Shown: positions 34,269 to 46,300, counted from the first letter of the stretch. The stretch is DNA of 64,000 bases from Ipomoea triloba (GCF_003576645.1 NC_044923.1:1602602-1666601), one strand, 5' to 3'. Program-made: numbers and translations. Notes: generated by a model not told the origin, from the letters alone.

Positions 34269-34773
34269 TACGGATTTTTTTGGTTCGGAATTGGACAGAG
34301 AAAATCTTTGCTTTTGGCAGTGGGAATGGAGGAATAGGGGATTTGAATGTGGCTGCAATTGAACATAAACCCTAACCCGTGTGACCCGGAATTTATATTT
34401 TCACCTGGACCTCTAATTTTTCTCCTAGTTTCAATTTCACCCCAAATGATTTACATAATTGCATTTAGAACTCAAGTTTACAATTTTTATTTTTTTTGGG
34501 AGAAAGGAAGTGTTGAGCCCAAAAACAAAAACAAAGACATTAATCTCCCCGAACACAAGGCACCCCAATCATATCCCCTGGACACAGAGTTCTAGGCAGG
34601 TAAGAGAGAACAAAAGTCAAATCCAACACTGTCATTGTTCCTAGCAAGTCAATCAGTCACCTGATTTTGTTCGCAAAAAACGTGTTCAACTAAGGTTTGC
34701 ACTCCTTGGATGTTTATCAAAGGGCCGCCACCCACAGACATTGAGTTGGGGTCATTAATCCAGTGCATTAACA
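34269..34773. other. RBM34 upstream region
   Basis: The leader and promoter of the minus-strand RBM34 gene should lie here. On the minus strand, TAGGGTTTATG (about 34361-34371) resembles a telo-box (AAACCCTA on the plus strand at 34366-34373), an element common in promoters of plant ribosome-biogenesis genes. No TATA box was fixed. Confidence 0.4.
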
Positions 34774-35664
34774 GGGTGTTTGGTTGGAGGGAATTTAAAT
34801 TCCTTTCCCACTTAATTCCCACCTAATTCCGAAGGTAACTAAATTCCTTCGTTTGGTTGGAGGGAATTGCAATTCCGCGCATTTTCATGGAATTAGAATC
34901 CCATGCCCCCCTTGGGATTTTAATTCCATGGATTTTAGGAATAAAAAAAGATACTCTTGAGACAAAATTACCCTTCTCTTTTTTAACCTAAAATTGATGT
35001 CTGACCTTCTCTTGTAGTTAATACCATGTATTATCTTGTTTTTTCATAACTTTTAAATATTTAAATTTGATATGTGTATATAACGTATTTATCTAAATTT
35101 TGAAAAGCAAAATTTTCTGTTTGTGCGCCGATCTATTCAAAATATATATGCAGAATTGTTCCAAATAGTGATGGAATGGCGTGAGTTGTGTAGATCTCTA
35201 TATGCATAAATTTTGAAAGCAAATTTTGAGTTGCCTAAACTTTGAAAAGCACATTATGTACATCTTGGTTCCTGGATTAATTTTGATGTATGTTGAACTT
35301 ATGAAGCTTAGCATATATTTGATGAAGTATTTGAATGAAAATTAATTACAATATATATAGTTCAAGAGATACGGTAGATGAGTGGTATTTGAATTTAATA
35401 TGTTATATTTTTTTATGTACTTGTCATTTAATAATAATAATAATAATAATAACAACAACAATAACAATGGGCATTTTGGACTTTATACTACTTATTCCCT
35501 TTCAATTCCCATGTATACCAAACATTGAAATTGAAATTCCTAGTAATTTTATTCCCTCCAACCAAATACTGGAATTTAAACTCCCACTTTATTCCCACAT
35601 TATTCTTTTCCCATGGAATTGTAATTCCTTTCCCACCTAATTCCTTCCCTCTAACCAAACGCCC
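34774..35664. mobile_element. TIR element with GGGTGTTTGGTT ends, ~891 bp
   Basis: The left end GGGTGTTTGGTTGGAGGGAA pairs with the right end, which in reverse complement reads GGGCGTTTGGTTAGAGGGAA. Both sides also carry subterminal repeats of GGAATT..AATTCC and a second internal GTTTGGTTGGAGGGAATT (34853-34870). No transposase is encoded. A clean target duplication was not resolved (flanks TTAACA and TTTAAG). The ends fit a non-autonomous hAT- or Harbinger-type element. Confidence 0.65.
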
Positions 35665-36464
35665 TTTAAGTTGCTGAAATCGCTTTGAATGAAGGCCTTA
35701 CGATAGCCATTATGCCATGAAATCCTAAAACCATAAAGGATCGCTTATGCCTCGGTCATGTCCACGTTACAATCCCCTATCTCTTTCTAGAAACCCAAAT
35801 TTCATATGTTATCGAGTTTACAAGTCTTTATTCGATATATAATCCCTTTTTTTTTTTATCAATTGATACTTTTAATATGTTGTGTGTTGTGCCTTTTTAT
35901 GTCAAAATAACACGGAATATAATTTATACTTTGTTATAAATATTTATTGTATATATGATGACCATTATCTCATATTTTCCTACTTTAATATTGTGTGTGT
36001 ATATTCCACACATATATATACATACATACGCGCGCGCACACACAAATATTTTCTATTTAGATTCTAGATATTTATATAATAATAATAATGTAAATTATTT
36101 TTATAAATTTAATATTTATATTTTAAGAAATAACTTAAATAGTACTTCAAGATATAATGTAGAAGATAATAAAAATATAAAATATATAGTGGATAGATGT
36201 GCATGACAACAATAGTTAAAAAAGATAACCGAAGTTATAATTATATAACAATTTTTTTTACCAAAATATTGTATAGTACAACTATTATAGCATAATGTAT
36301 ATATATATATAAGTAACAGAAAAATGGAACATAAATGAATGGTATAACATCCATTCATACTTACTAGTTTTTATTTATATTATATATAAAGAAATTATCA
36401 ATGAAAAGAGTTTTTGAGAGTTCTTGCATTTTTCCAGTTTCTCTCTTTCCTTTATTTTTCTCTA

Positions 36465-36963
36465 GAGTTAATTCCAACAATGGTCCTCCGACTATGTTGA
36501 TTTTCCAAAATTAGTCACCGACTTTTAATTTGGACAATTTAGGTCCCTTGACTTTCAAATTCTTTCCAATGTTAGTCCTTTCGTCAAATTTTGGTTAAGT
36601 TGATGTCAAATTAAGGAGTAAAATTGTCCGTTCACCTCTATAGTGTATTATTACTCGTATTTCTCCTGTCCTATACGCTATATATATGAATATAATCTCA
36701 TATATATGGTTTCGATTGAGACTTCGACTGAAATTATATTCATATATACAGCGTATAGGAGATGAGAAATCCGAGTAATAATACACTATAGAGGTGAACG
36801 GACAATTTTACCCCTTCATTTGATATCAACTTAACCAAAATTTGACGAAAGGACCAACATTGGAAAGAATTTGAAAGTCAAGGGACCTAAATTGTCCAAA
36901 TTAAAAGTCAATGACTAATTTTGAAAAATCAACATAGTCGGAGGACCATTGCTGGAATTAACT
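36465..36963. mobile_element. Foldback transposon, 499 bp, with 11-bp target duplication
   Basis: Almost the entire element is a long inverted repeat: the left arm, from AGTTAATTCCAACAATGGTC to about 36690, is matched by the right arm, ending GACCATTGCTGGAATTAACT. The loop between arms is short. The direct repeat ATTTTTCTCTA flanks it at 36454-36464 and 36964-36974. The long arms and 9-11 bp duplication suit a Mutator-derived foldback MITE. It lies about 0.6 kb upstream of RBR gene A. Confidence 0.8.
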
Positions 36964-37155
36964 ATTTTTCTCTATTTTTTGTATTGTACAATATTGATTG
37001 AGCTAAAGAAGACTGATTTTACAACACGTTATGAGTTTTCTACTGTATTTTATTCTCTGGAAAATCATGGCATCGTATACGTATATTGATTTTCTATAGA
37101 TATGACTGTATGTTCTGCCATGGTTTACTGATCCTAACATTTTCCTCCTTTGAAG

Positions 37156-37505
37156 TTATTCTTTATTTATTTGCTTTAATTTTACGCATTGAGCATTGAT
37201 TCATTGTGTTCGAACTTGTTATTTATTCATTTGCTTTAGTTTTTACGCATTGATCATTGATTCATTGTGTTCTTAGTTGTTCTGTATTCATTTGCTTTAA
37301 TTTTTACGCATTGAGCATTGATTCATTGTGTTCGAACTTATTCTGTATTCATTTGCTTTAATTTTTACGCATTGAGCATTGATTCATTGTGTTCGAACTT
37401 TAATTTTTACGCATTGAGCATTGATTCATTGTGTTCGAACTTATTCTGTATTCATTTGCTTTAATTTTTACGCATTGAGCATTGATTCATTGTGTTTTTA
37501 GTTAT
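37156..37505. repeat. Tandem repeat of ~61 bp upstream of RBR gene A
   Basis: Five full units and one partial unit are built on CATTTGCTTTAATTTTTACG then CATTGAGCATTGATTCATTG and TGTTCGAACTTATTCTGTAT. Unit starts are near 37156, 37217, 37278, 37341, 37400 (partial) and 37443. It ends about 90 bp before the RBR A start codon, so it falls in the promoter or leader. RBR gene B has no counterpart at the same place. Confidence 0.85.
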
Positions 37506-37597
37506 TACAGAGTATTATAACTGACTTACCAGCTCGAATAGCGTAACGGTTCAGCTACTGAGAAATTGTCAATCAATTGCAGCTTAAGATCTCAGCC

Positions 37598-40500
37598 ATG
37601 TCGAACAGAAGAATCAGTCGGATTGTAGTTAAACCCGTAGATGATCCAATTCGGAATCCGTTAAGCTCTCAACCAGAGAGCTCTGGATCATCTTCTCCGG
37701 CTACTTCTCAGCTAAATCATTCGGAAGTTGTGCCAAAAGATCAACCTAGCCAGAAGAATCGCCGGAATTTCAGGAACCGGCGTGGCCGGGGGGTCAAACA
37801 CCAGTTCGTGCAGAGAGTTCCGGCGCCGGCGGCGTGTTTGACGAAATGCGGAGGCGAGGAAGATCATAGAGTTGAAGGTGGAGGTGGGATTGAAGTACGA
37901 GTTCCGAGTGATTGCGGGGAAGGGACGTCGGGAACGAAGGAAAAGGAAGAGAATGGCGGCGTTGGGGTGGGAGTTGAGGGGTTTGATGATGTAGGGAGAA
38001 GACTGGAAGAGTTGCGATTGGGCGTTGAAGAGGCTGAGTTGTCTGGAGAGCAGATTAGGGTTAATGATCAAGCGCAAGAGGACGAGGTAAAATTCAATTT
38101 GTCAGTTATTAGCTTCAATATGAAAGTAAATTCAAGTATTACTTTTTTCTTTCCCTGTATGTTTTTAGTGTTTTACATTAATACCATGGTACTAAATTTT
38201 GTTCAAACTGGAAAACAAAAGAACAAGGGATACTGGGAAACTGTAAGAGCTCTCCTGTTTGATTTGTACTGGGAATAATTCGTCCAACATTCACTAATTT
38301 GCAACAATAAACAATACTGCAAACAACTCCAAACTCATTTGGTTGATGAGGAAACTCGCAGCCACTACCTAGACTCTGAGAGTACACCAGTAAGCTCAAT
38401 CTTGTGAGTTGTGACCATAGAGGTAAACTAGTTTAGATCGTCTATAGCTGACTGGTTCAAACTAAAAAGGCCAAAAGGCCGCTCCAGAGAGTTGAACTTG
38501 CTATCTTCTCCCAGATGGATTTTGTGTTCATGTTTGTGGAGTGACATTCCATTGTTCTTTGCAGTTACTAGTACTGGAATCGATTTATGGTGACGACATT
38601 TTCGTTCTAGACAGACAGAATGGCTTACGAACTTTTCAGGTTTTGTAGCATCTTTAGTAATCTCTCTCTCCTCCTCCTCCTCTCAAAAGCCAAGTTCGCC
38701 AATGATCTTTTATTACTTGCAGATCCATATACACATAGAAGTTCCTAAGGAGCTTACAGTCTCTGTAAATCTAAAAACATCTGCACTTGAGACCCAGAAT
38801 GATGATTCACCTGAGTTTTTGTACTCCTTCAAAGTTGAGCATCTGCCACCAATCATACTGACATGTTTATTACCTAAATCATATCCTAGTCATCTCCCTC
38901 CTCAATTCACCATCTCTGTACAATGGTTGAAGTCTGCAAAAATTTCCCATCTCTGTCACATGCTTGATTCAATTTGGAATGAACAATCAGGGCAGGAGGT
39001 AATATACCAGTGGGTAGAATGGTTGCAAAGCTCTTCTCTTTCACATCTTCAATTTGATCAAGAAATAAAGCTGAGCCCTTATAATGAGAGGGATATTGGA
39101 GATAGGCGGGCAATTTCAGAAAGTGTCTCTCCTGATATTGATGTTTCCTCGCTGAAAAGATATAATGACGAACAGCGCCATGAGAACTTCCGTAAAAACA
39201 TCCATGAGTGCTGCATCTGTGCTGGTGAATTTCCTGGTAAATAAACATTTGTTTATGCTTAAACTTACGGCACTAAACTGTAAACATAATTTAAAAATCT
39301 GATTTCGCTTTGCTTTCTGTTCCTAAAAGAAGTGATGATCAATTGTGACTCGTCTTCTAGTTTATGCTTCTTTTATACCATCATATGAATTGCCCAAAAA
39401 TGATTGTGAAGTTGCTTGAGGAACATACTAAAAGTCACAAATACTTCAATTCTTCATATATATTATTTTATTTTCTCTAGTCATCCTTTTATTCTCTCAT
39501 GGTAAGGTTCTACTCCATTCAGAGAACAAATGCATGCATTTAAAGGTTTTTGTTTGTTTGTTTCAAAATGAAAGTATTGAAAGTTTATATACTTTAATAG
39601 TCACTTATCCAATAGCAATTGATTATTGTCTTGTTTACATTAATGTATTTTTTTTTTAATCAGGGACTTATTTTGCTAGACTGCCGTGCCAGCACTTCTT
39701 CTGCTTGAACTGCATGAGAACTTTTTCAAACATGCATGTTAAAGAAGGTACCGTAACTAAGCTTCAGTGTCCTAATCCAAAATGTGGAGGCATGATACCA
39801 CCAGGTTTGCTGAGACGATTACTTGGTGAAGAGGAGTTTGAACACTGGGAAAGCTTGATGTTGCAGAAAGCATTGGAATCAATGTCCGATGTATGCTATT
39901 GCCCTAGATGTGAAACAATATGCATAAAGGATGAAGACAATCACGCACTATGCCCAAAATGCTACTTCAGCTTCTGTACACTTTGTAGGGACAAGCGCCA
40001 TGTTGGAGTTGAGTGTATGACACCAGAAATGAAACTTCGTATTTTGCAGGTATGGTTCTTGCTCTTCAATGCTTTAATTTTATTTCATTCAGTACTCTAG
40101 TTCCAAAATGAGGGTCCTTGTCTTGAAAGCAAATGCAGATTCTAAGCAATGGTGGTTGCTTTTTCGCAGAGCTTAATTTATGATTCTCGACTTATATTTC
40201 TCATCTTTCACAAACTTTTCAACTCTGTGGCTGCAATGAACCTGACGAAAAAAAAAAAAGAAGAGCCACTTGGGTTCCCAACCCTTGCATATTTGGGCAG
40301 TTTCATGTATTGTAAATGATCTGCTCTACCGTTGCTTTGTTGAACCAGGAGCGACAATATTCATCTAACCTCAATGACGACCAAAGATACCATGAGCGTG
40401 AATTGATCAATGAACTTCTTAGTGTAAAGGAAATTCACCGTTCTGCAAAGCAATGCCCTTCTTGTATGATGGCTATCTCCCGGACTGAAGGCTGCAACAA

Positions 40501-42009
40501 AGTCGTATGCAACAATTGCGGGCAATGTTTCTGCTATCGTTGTAATAAAGCTATTGATGAGTATGGCTGCGACTGCAGGTTAGTAGTGATATAGTGCCCT
40601 TAGTTTCAAATACTAGCTTTTCCACATATCTGATCACTAGAACCCCGCGATGTTATCTTAATACATAATTCATGAGTTTTTTTTTCTCTCTTTTTCAAGG
40701 GATGGGCAGTCCGAACTTTTCCCACAAGAGGAAATGCAGAATTGTGAGGAGGGCATTAATGATAGTCAAGTGGTTGGCCAAATGCAAGCTGAACTCTTTG
40801 ATGACAACAGCCCTAATTGTTTCTATTGTGGTCAAATAAAGGTGAGGGTATCTTTCTTTTCATGTCTTTTTTTAATATCCGTTTAGCTAATCAGATTTGA
40901 CCCAAGTTACATCTAACTTAAGCTCAAAGGTTGGCTCTTATTCGGGGTAAGGTATAACCAAAGCGCTTTAACATTTTGCACACGTACTGTGGGCAACTCA
41001 GTTGGTCACAGAGGTGAAGTTTGAAAAAAAGGACAGTGTGGGAGCAACCTCTCAAAGTGAGAGGGCTCTTTGTGCCCAATAAACAAAGGTCCAGCCTCTG
41101 TGTTCAACTGAGTTACCATGATTTACATCCTCCTGATGCTCTGATGGGAGGAGCTTTGCCTCTTGGGTTTCCAAGCCTTGCATATTTGGGAAGTTTCATG
41201 TGTTTGTTGTAAATGATCTGCTCTACCTTTGCTTTGTTGAACCAGGAGCAACAAAATTCTTCTCAACTCGAAGACTACCAAAGACACCGTGAGCATGATG
41301 AATCCTTTGATTTGTTGAACCAGGAGCAACAAAATTCTTCATCTGAACTCAAAGACAACAAAACACACCCCAGTGAGCTTGAATTGACCCTTGAACTTCT
41401 TAGTTTAGAGGAAATCAACCGTTCTGCAAAGCAATGCCCTTCTTGTAAGATGGCAATCACCCGCATTGATGGCTGCCACCGAGTGATCTGCACCAATTGC
41501 CAGCAGCTTTTCTGCTATGAGTGTAATAACACTCTCGAGTTTGGGTTAGTGATATAGTGCTCTTAGTTTCAAATACTAGCTTTTCCACATATCTGATCAC
41601 TAGAACCACACGGTGTTATCTTAATACATAATTCATGAGCTTTTTTTCTCTTTTGCAAGTTACGATGACCATCATGAAATCCATGGATTCATTATTGTCG
41701 GCCGCTCGGCCTATTATTCGGGCAGTTCGGCCCATCCTTGTCCCAAATGTGGTGAAATAAACGAAAAGGTGAGGATATCTTTCTTTTCACATGTCTTTTT
41801 TTCAATCCCTTGTCAAACTCAAACTCAGAGGGGTTACTCTCTTCTATTGACAAGAAAGATGCTTCCCATTTCATTGACAGGATTTGGATGACAATCACAT
41901 ATTCTGCAGTGCATGCAAAAACCATCACTGTTACCTGTGCAGAATGATGGTGAAGATACGCTCCCAACATTTTCATCCCAAAGGCCGCTGCAAACGACGC
42001 ACGTACTAG
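37598..42009 (+). CDS. RWD and RING-IBR-RING E3 ubiquitin ligase (copy A, doubled RING2 module)
   Basis: Nine exons: 37598-38086, 38565-38639, 38723-39236, 39664-40049, 40349-40578, 40700-40841, 41246-41544, 41660-41768 and 41881-42009, joined in frame to 790 aa. It is an RBR ligase of RNF14 type. Ubiquitin passes from an E2 on RING1 to a catalytic cysteine in RING2, then to substrate. Domains are a disordered N-terminus, an RWD domain (about 164-310), RING1 (about 350-410, CCICAGEF.., [11 protein letters not shown]), IBR (about 425-480) and RING2-like module a (C524-C553, candidate catalytic C537). Module b follows (C676-C705, candidate C689) with a terminal CSAC..HHCYLC zinc site. Exons 7-8 duplicate exons 5-6 with their introns. 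Copy B lacks this. The alternative is a splice variant using only one module. Confidence 0.85.
38340..38520 (-). repeat. SINE-like family S1 copy in RBR A intron 1
   Basis: Contains GAGGTAAACTAGTTTAGATC, CTGACTGGTTCAAACTAAAA, AGGCCAAAAGGCCGCTCC and GAGAGTTGAACTTG. The same copy occupies the same position in intron 1 of RBR gene B (44165-44345), so it was inserted before the gene duplication or shared by conversion. Confidence 0.6.
40250..41770 (+). repeat. Intragenic tandem duplication of the RING2 exon pair
   Basis: The segment about 40255-40850 (intron 4 end, exon 5, intron 5, exon 6) is repeated at about 41155-41775. Shared noncoding landmarks show this is a DNA duplication: TTGCATATTTGGG.AGTTTCATG, AAATGATCTGCTCTACC, and the intron block ACTAGCTTTTCCACATATCT followed by GATCACTAGAACC. 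A short SINE-like insertion (about 40985-41070) lies between the two copies. Confidence 0.85.
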
Positions 42010-43337
42010 CTGATGGATAGCTAGCTTTAGGGCCGCGCAGAATCCGAGAAACCCGACCAAATCGCCTGTTTCTAAACCCGGTAAATCGTCGTATCCTTGA
42101 GGCCAAATCCGACATGAGTAATCTGACCCGTTAGCATATTGAAGGCGGGTCATGATAATCGGGTTGAGGGTTTTAAATACCCCCGACCCACCCGAATATC
42201 CGATGTATATATAGGGATTATGTGTATGTATATTATACGACGTCGTTTAGGCCTAGTATATATAATATGTAAGCAAAGAGGAAACGACCCTACTCCCTTG
42301 TGACATAAAGGTGAAATCGCCTACGCTCCGGGCTGACAATTTGTGAATGGGTTTATGTATATGTATATTATACGACGTCGTTTAGGCTTAGTATATATAA
42401 TATGTAAGCAAAGAGGAAACGACCCTACTCCCTTGTGACATAAAGGTGAAATTGCCCACGCTCCGGCTCGACAATTTGTGAATGGGTAAATCATACATAG
42501 TGACTCAACTTGTTAAGCTGAGTTATCTGCACCAATCACCAAAAACGCGGTGGTAATTTTGTCGACCATGTATGTTTTGGTGGTGCGGATGGATGGTGGC
42601 TTATAAGTGCTCTATGATGCATTATGGAATGTTTTGTGGTGTACCACCGAGGGCCTGACAATCAATCAATAGGAAAACATGCAGTGATTTTTATTTTTAT
42701 TTTATTTTATGCATTATGCATATTTCAGTGGTGTATTAAGTGCTAGTGTGTGGTGCATTAGTGTGTACTATATAGCGCACCACAAAAAAAAATGTTATGG
42801 ATTTAGTAGGCCCGTTGATTAGTATTGTTAGACCAACGGTTCCAAGGCAAAATGCCCTTACATATAGTAGCATAATCAGTAGTAAAAATTTTACTTCTAA
42901 TTAGTGCGAAGTATTATATTTTTTAATATATGTATTATTCATCCGATCTTATTTGATTCATCTTACAATCTTACAAATAAATATTCGTGAGACACTGTTA
43001 CACTTGTGTGACCCAAATTTTTTTTTAATTAATACAAGTATATTGTTGATTACGACTATGTCTACGTCTCATGTAATTTTAATGTAAAAATTATAGTACG
43101 AATAGAAATTGTATTAAAAAGTGTATTACTATAACCCAATGGGGTAGCTCAAGTGGCAAGTGAGCTCTCAAGTGAGGATTCCCCTTGGGCCAGTACGAAT
43201 AATAATTTTATTACCAAATGTTTTTATTAATTTATTAATAGTATAGATTAACCGACTTACCGGTTGGAAGATATACGTATACCTAATGGTTCTGCAGCTT
43301 GGAATTTCTCAATCAATTGCAGCTTAAGCTGTCAGCC
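42010..43337. other. RBR intergenic region
   Basis: Between the two RBR genes. It contains the 133-bp tandem duplication described separately. A short tRNA-like stretch also occurs (43138-43190, CAATGGGGTAGCTCAAGTGG then AGTGAGCTCTCAAGTGAGG), which may be a SINE head. No other gene is recognised. The promoter of RBR B should lie in the last few hundred bases. Confidence 0.5.
42219..42488 (+). repeat. Tandem duplication of ~134 bp
   Basis: Two nearly identical copies (about 42219-42351 and 42352-42488) read TATGTATATTATACGACGTC, then AAGCAAAGAGGAAACGACCC and ACAATTTGTGAATGGGT. Only a few substitutions separate them. They lie directly downstream of RBR gene A. Confidence 0.9.
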
Positions 43338-46300
43338 ATGTCGAACAGGAGACGACAGAATAATTATCAGAAGAAGAAAGACGATGGCAATCCGATTGTT
43401 GTTAAACCCGAAGATGATCCAATCCGGAATCCGTTAACCCCTCAACCAGAGAGCTCTGGATCATCGTATCCCGCTAATTCTCAGCTAAACCATCCGGAAG
43501 TTGTGCCAAAAGATCAATCTAGCCAGAAGAATCGCCGGAATTCCCGGAACCGGCGTGGCCGGGGTATCAAACAACAGTTCGTGCAGAAAGTTCCGGCGCC
43601 GGCGGCGTGTTTGACTAAATGCGGAGGCGAAGAAGATCCTGGAGTTCCGGCGCCGGCGACGTGTTTGACTAAATGCGGAGGCGAAGAAGATCCTGGAGTT
43701 GAGGGTGGAGGTGCGATTGAAGTAGGAGTTCGGAGTGATTGCGGGGAAGGGACGTCGGGAACGAAGGAAAAGGAAGAGAATGGCGGCGTTGGGGTGGGAG
43801 TTGAGGGGTTTGATGATGTAGGGAGAAGACTGGAAGAGTTGCGATTGGGCGTTGAAGAGGCTGAGTTGTCTGGAGAGCAGATTAGGGTTAATGATCAAGC
43901 GCAAGAGGACGAGGTAAAATTCAATTTGTCAGTTATTAGCTTCAATATGAAAGTAAATTCAAGTATTACTTTTTTCTTTCCCTGTATGTTTTTAGTGTTT
44001 TACATTAATACCATGGTACTAAATTTTGTTCAAACTGGAAAACAAAAGAACAAGGGATACTGGGAAACTGTAAGAGCTCCCCTGTTTGATTTGTACTGGG
44101 AATAATTCGTCCAACATTCATTTATTTGCAACAATAAACAATACTGCAAACAACTCCAAACTCATTTGGTTGATGAGGAAACTCACAGCCACTACCTGAA
44201 ACTCTGAGAGTACACCAGTAAGCTCAATTTTGTGAGTTGTGACCCTAGAGGTAAACTAGTTTAGATCGTCTATAGCTAGCTGACTGGTTCAAACTAAAAA
44301 GGCCAAAAGGCCGCTCCAGAGAGTTGAACTTGCTATCTTCTCCCAGATGGATTTTGTGTTCATGATTGTGGAGTGACATTCCATTGTTCTTTGCAGTTAC
44401 TAGTACTGGAATCCATTTATGGTGACGACATTTTCGTTCTAGACAGACAGAATGGCTTACGAACTTTTCAGGTTTTGTAGCATCTTTAGTAATCTCTCTC
44501 TCCTCCTCCTCCTCTCAAAAGCCAAGTTCGCCAATGATCTTTTATTACTTGCAGATCCATATACACATAGAAGTTCCTAAGGAGCTTACAGTCTCTGTAA
44601 ATCTAAAAACATCTGCACTTGAGACCCAGAATGATGATTCACCTGAGTTTTTGTACTCCTTCAAAGTTGAGCATCTGCCACCAATCATACTGACATGTTT
44701 ATTACCTAAATCATATCCTAGTCATCTCCCTCCTCAATTCACCATCTCTGTACAATGGTTGAAGTCTGCAAAAATTTCCCATCTCTGTCACATGCTTGAT
44801 TCAATTTGGAATGAACAATCAGGGCAGGAGGTAATATACCAGTGGGTAGACTGGTTGCAAAGCTCTTCTCTTTCACATCTTCAATTTGATCAAGAAATAA
44901 AGCTGAGCCCTTATAATGAGAGGGATATTGGAGATAGGCGGGCAATTTCAGGAAGTGTCTCTCCTGATATTGATATTTCCTCGCTGAAAAGATATAATGA
45001 CGAACAGCGCCATGAGAACTTTCGTAAAAACATCCATGAGTGCTGCATCTGTGCTGGTGAATTTCCTGGTAAATAAACATTCGTTTATGCTTTAACTTAT
45101 GGCAGGAAACTGTAAACATAATTTGAAAATCCTGATTTCGCTTCTCTTTCTGTTCCCAAAAGAAGTGATGATCAATTGTGACTTGTCTTCTAGTTTATGC
45201 TTCTTTTTTACCATCATATGAATTGCCCAGGAATGATTGTGAAGTTGTTTGAAGAGCATACTAAAATTCACCATCATGTGATTTGTTCAATACTGCAATT
45301 CTTCATTTTTATTTTCTCTAGTAGTCCTTTTATTCTCTCATGGTAATGTTCTACTCCATTCAGAGAACAAATGCATGCATTTAAAGGTTTTTGTTTGTTT
45401 GTTTTAAAATGAAAGTATTGAAAGTTTATATACTTTAATGGTCACTTTTCCAATAATAATTTATTATTATCTTGTTCACATTATTGTATTTTTGTATATT
45501 TTTTTATCAGGGACTGATTTTGCTAGACTGCCGTGCCAGCACTTCTTCTGCTTGAACTGCATGAGAACTTTTTCAAACATGCATGTAAAAGAAGGTACAG
45601 TAACTAAGCTTCAGTGTCCTAGTCCAAAATGTGGAAGCATGATACCACCAGGTTTGCTGAAACGATTACTTGGTGAAGAGGAGTTTGAACACTGGGAAAG
45701 CTTGATGTTGCAGAAAACATTGGAATCAATGTCCGATGTATGCTATTGCCCTAGATGTGAAACAATATGCATAGAGGATGAAGACAATCACGCACTATGC
45801 GCAAAATGCTACTTCAGCTTCTGTACACTTTGTAGGGACAAGCGCCATGTTGGAGTTGAGTGTATGACACCAGAAATGAAACTTCGTATTTTGCAGGTAT
45901 GGTTCTTGCTCTTCAATGTTTTTATTTTATTTCATTCAGTACTCTAGTTCCAAAATGAGGGTCCTTGTATTGAAAGCAAATGCAAATTCTAAGCAAAACT
46001 AATGCATCTATTTGCTTTTTCTGATGAACACTTGAGGTGGCAGTAGTCTTTGTGGATGTACATTGCTTTGGCCCTCTAATTTCCCTGAGATTAATCTATT
46101 TGTACAAAGAAGTTTCTTTATCTTCCTTGCGTGCAACAGTATATGGTGGTTGCTTTTTCACCAAGCTTAATTTTTTATTCTGACTTCTATTTCTCATCTT
46201 TCACAAACTTTTCAACTCTCTTGTTGCAATGAGCCACTTGGGTTCCCAACCCTTGCATATTTGGGCAGTTTCATCACTTTCATGTATTGTAAATGATCTG

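Noticed and set aside
34774..35664. Possible piggyBac-like element because of TTAA near both ends
   Set aside because: The TTAA copies are not at equal distances from the inverted ends, and the termini match GGGTGTTTGG-type elements better.
35335..36206. Several 60-100 codon open frames rich in Ile, Tyr and Phe
   Set aside because: Produced by AT-rich low-complexity DNA and the tail of a TIR element.
38087..38278. Read-through of RBR exon 1 into intron 1
   Set aside because: A good GTAAAA donor follows GACGAG at 38086 and the next conserved exon starts at 38565; the open stretch is intron sequence shared by both copies.
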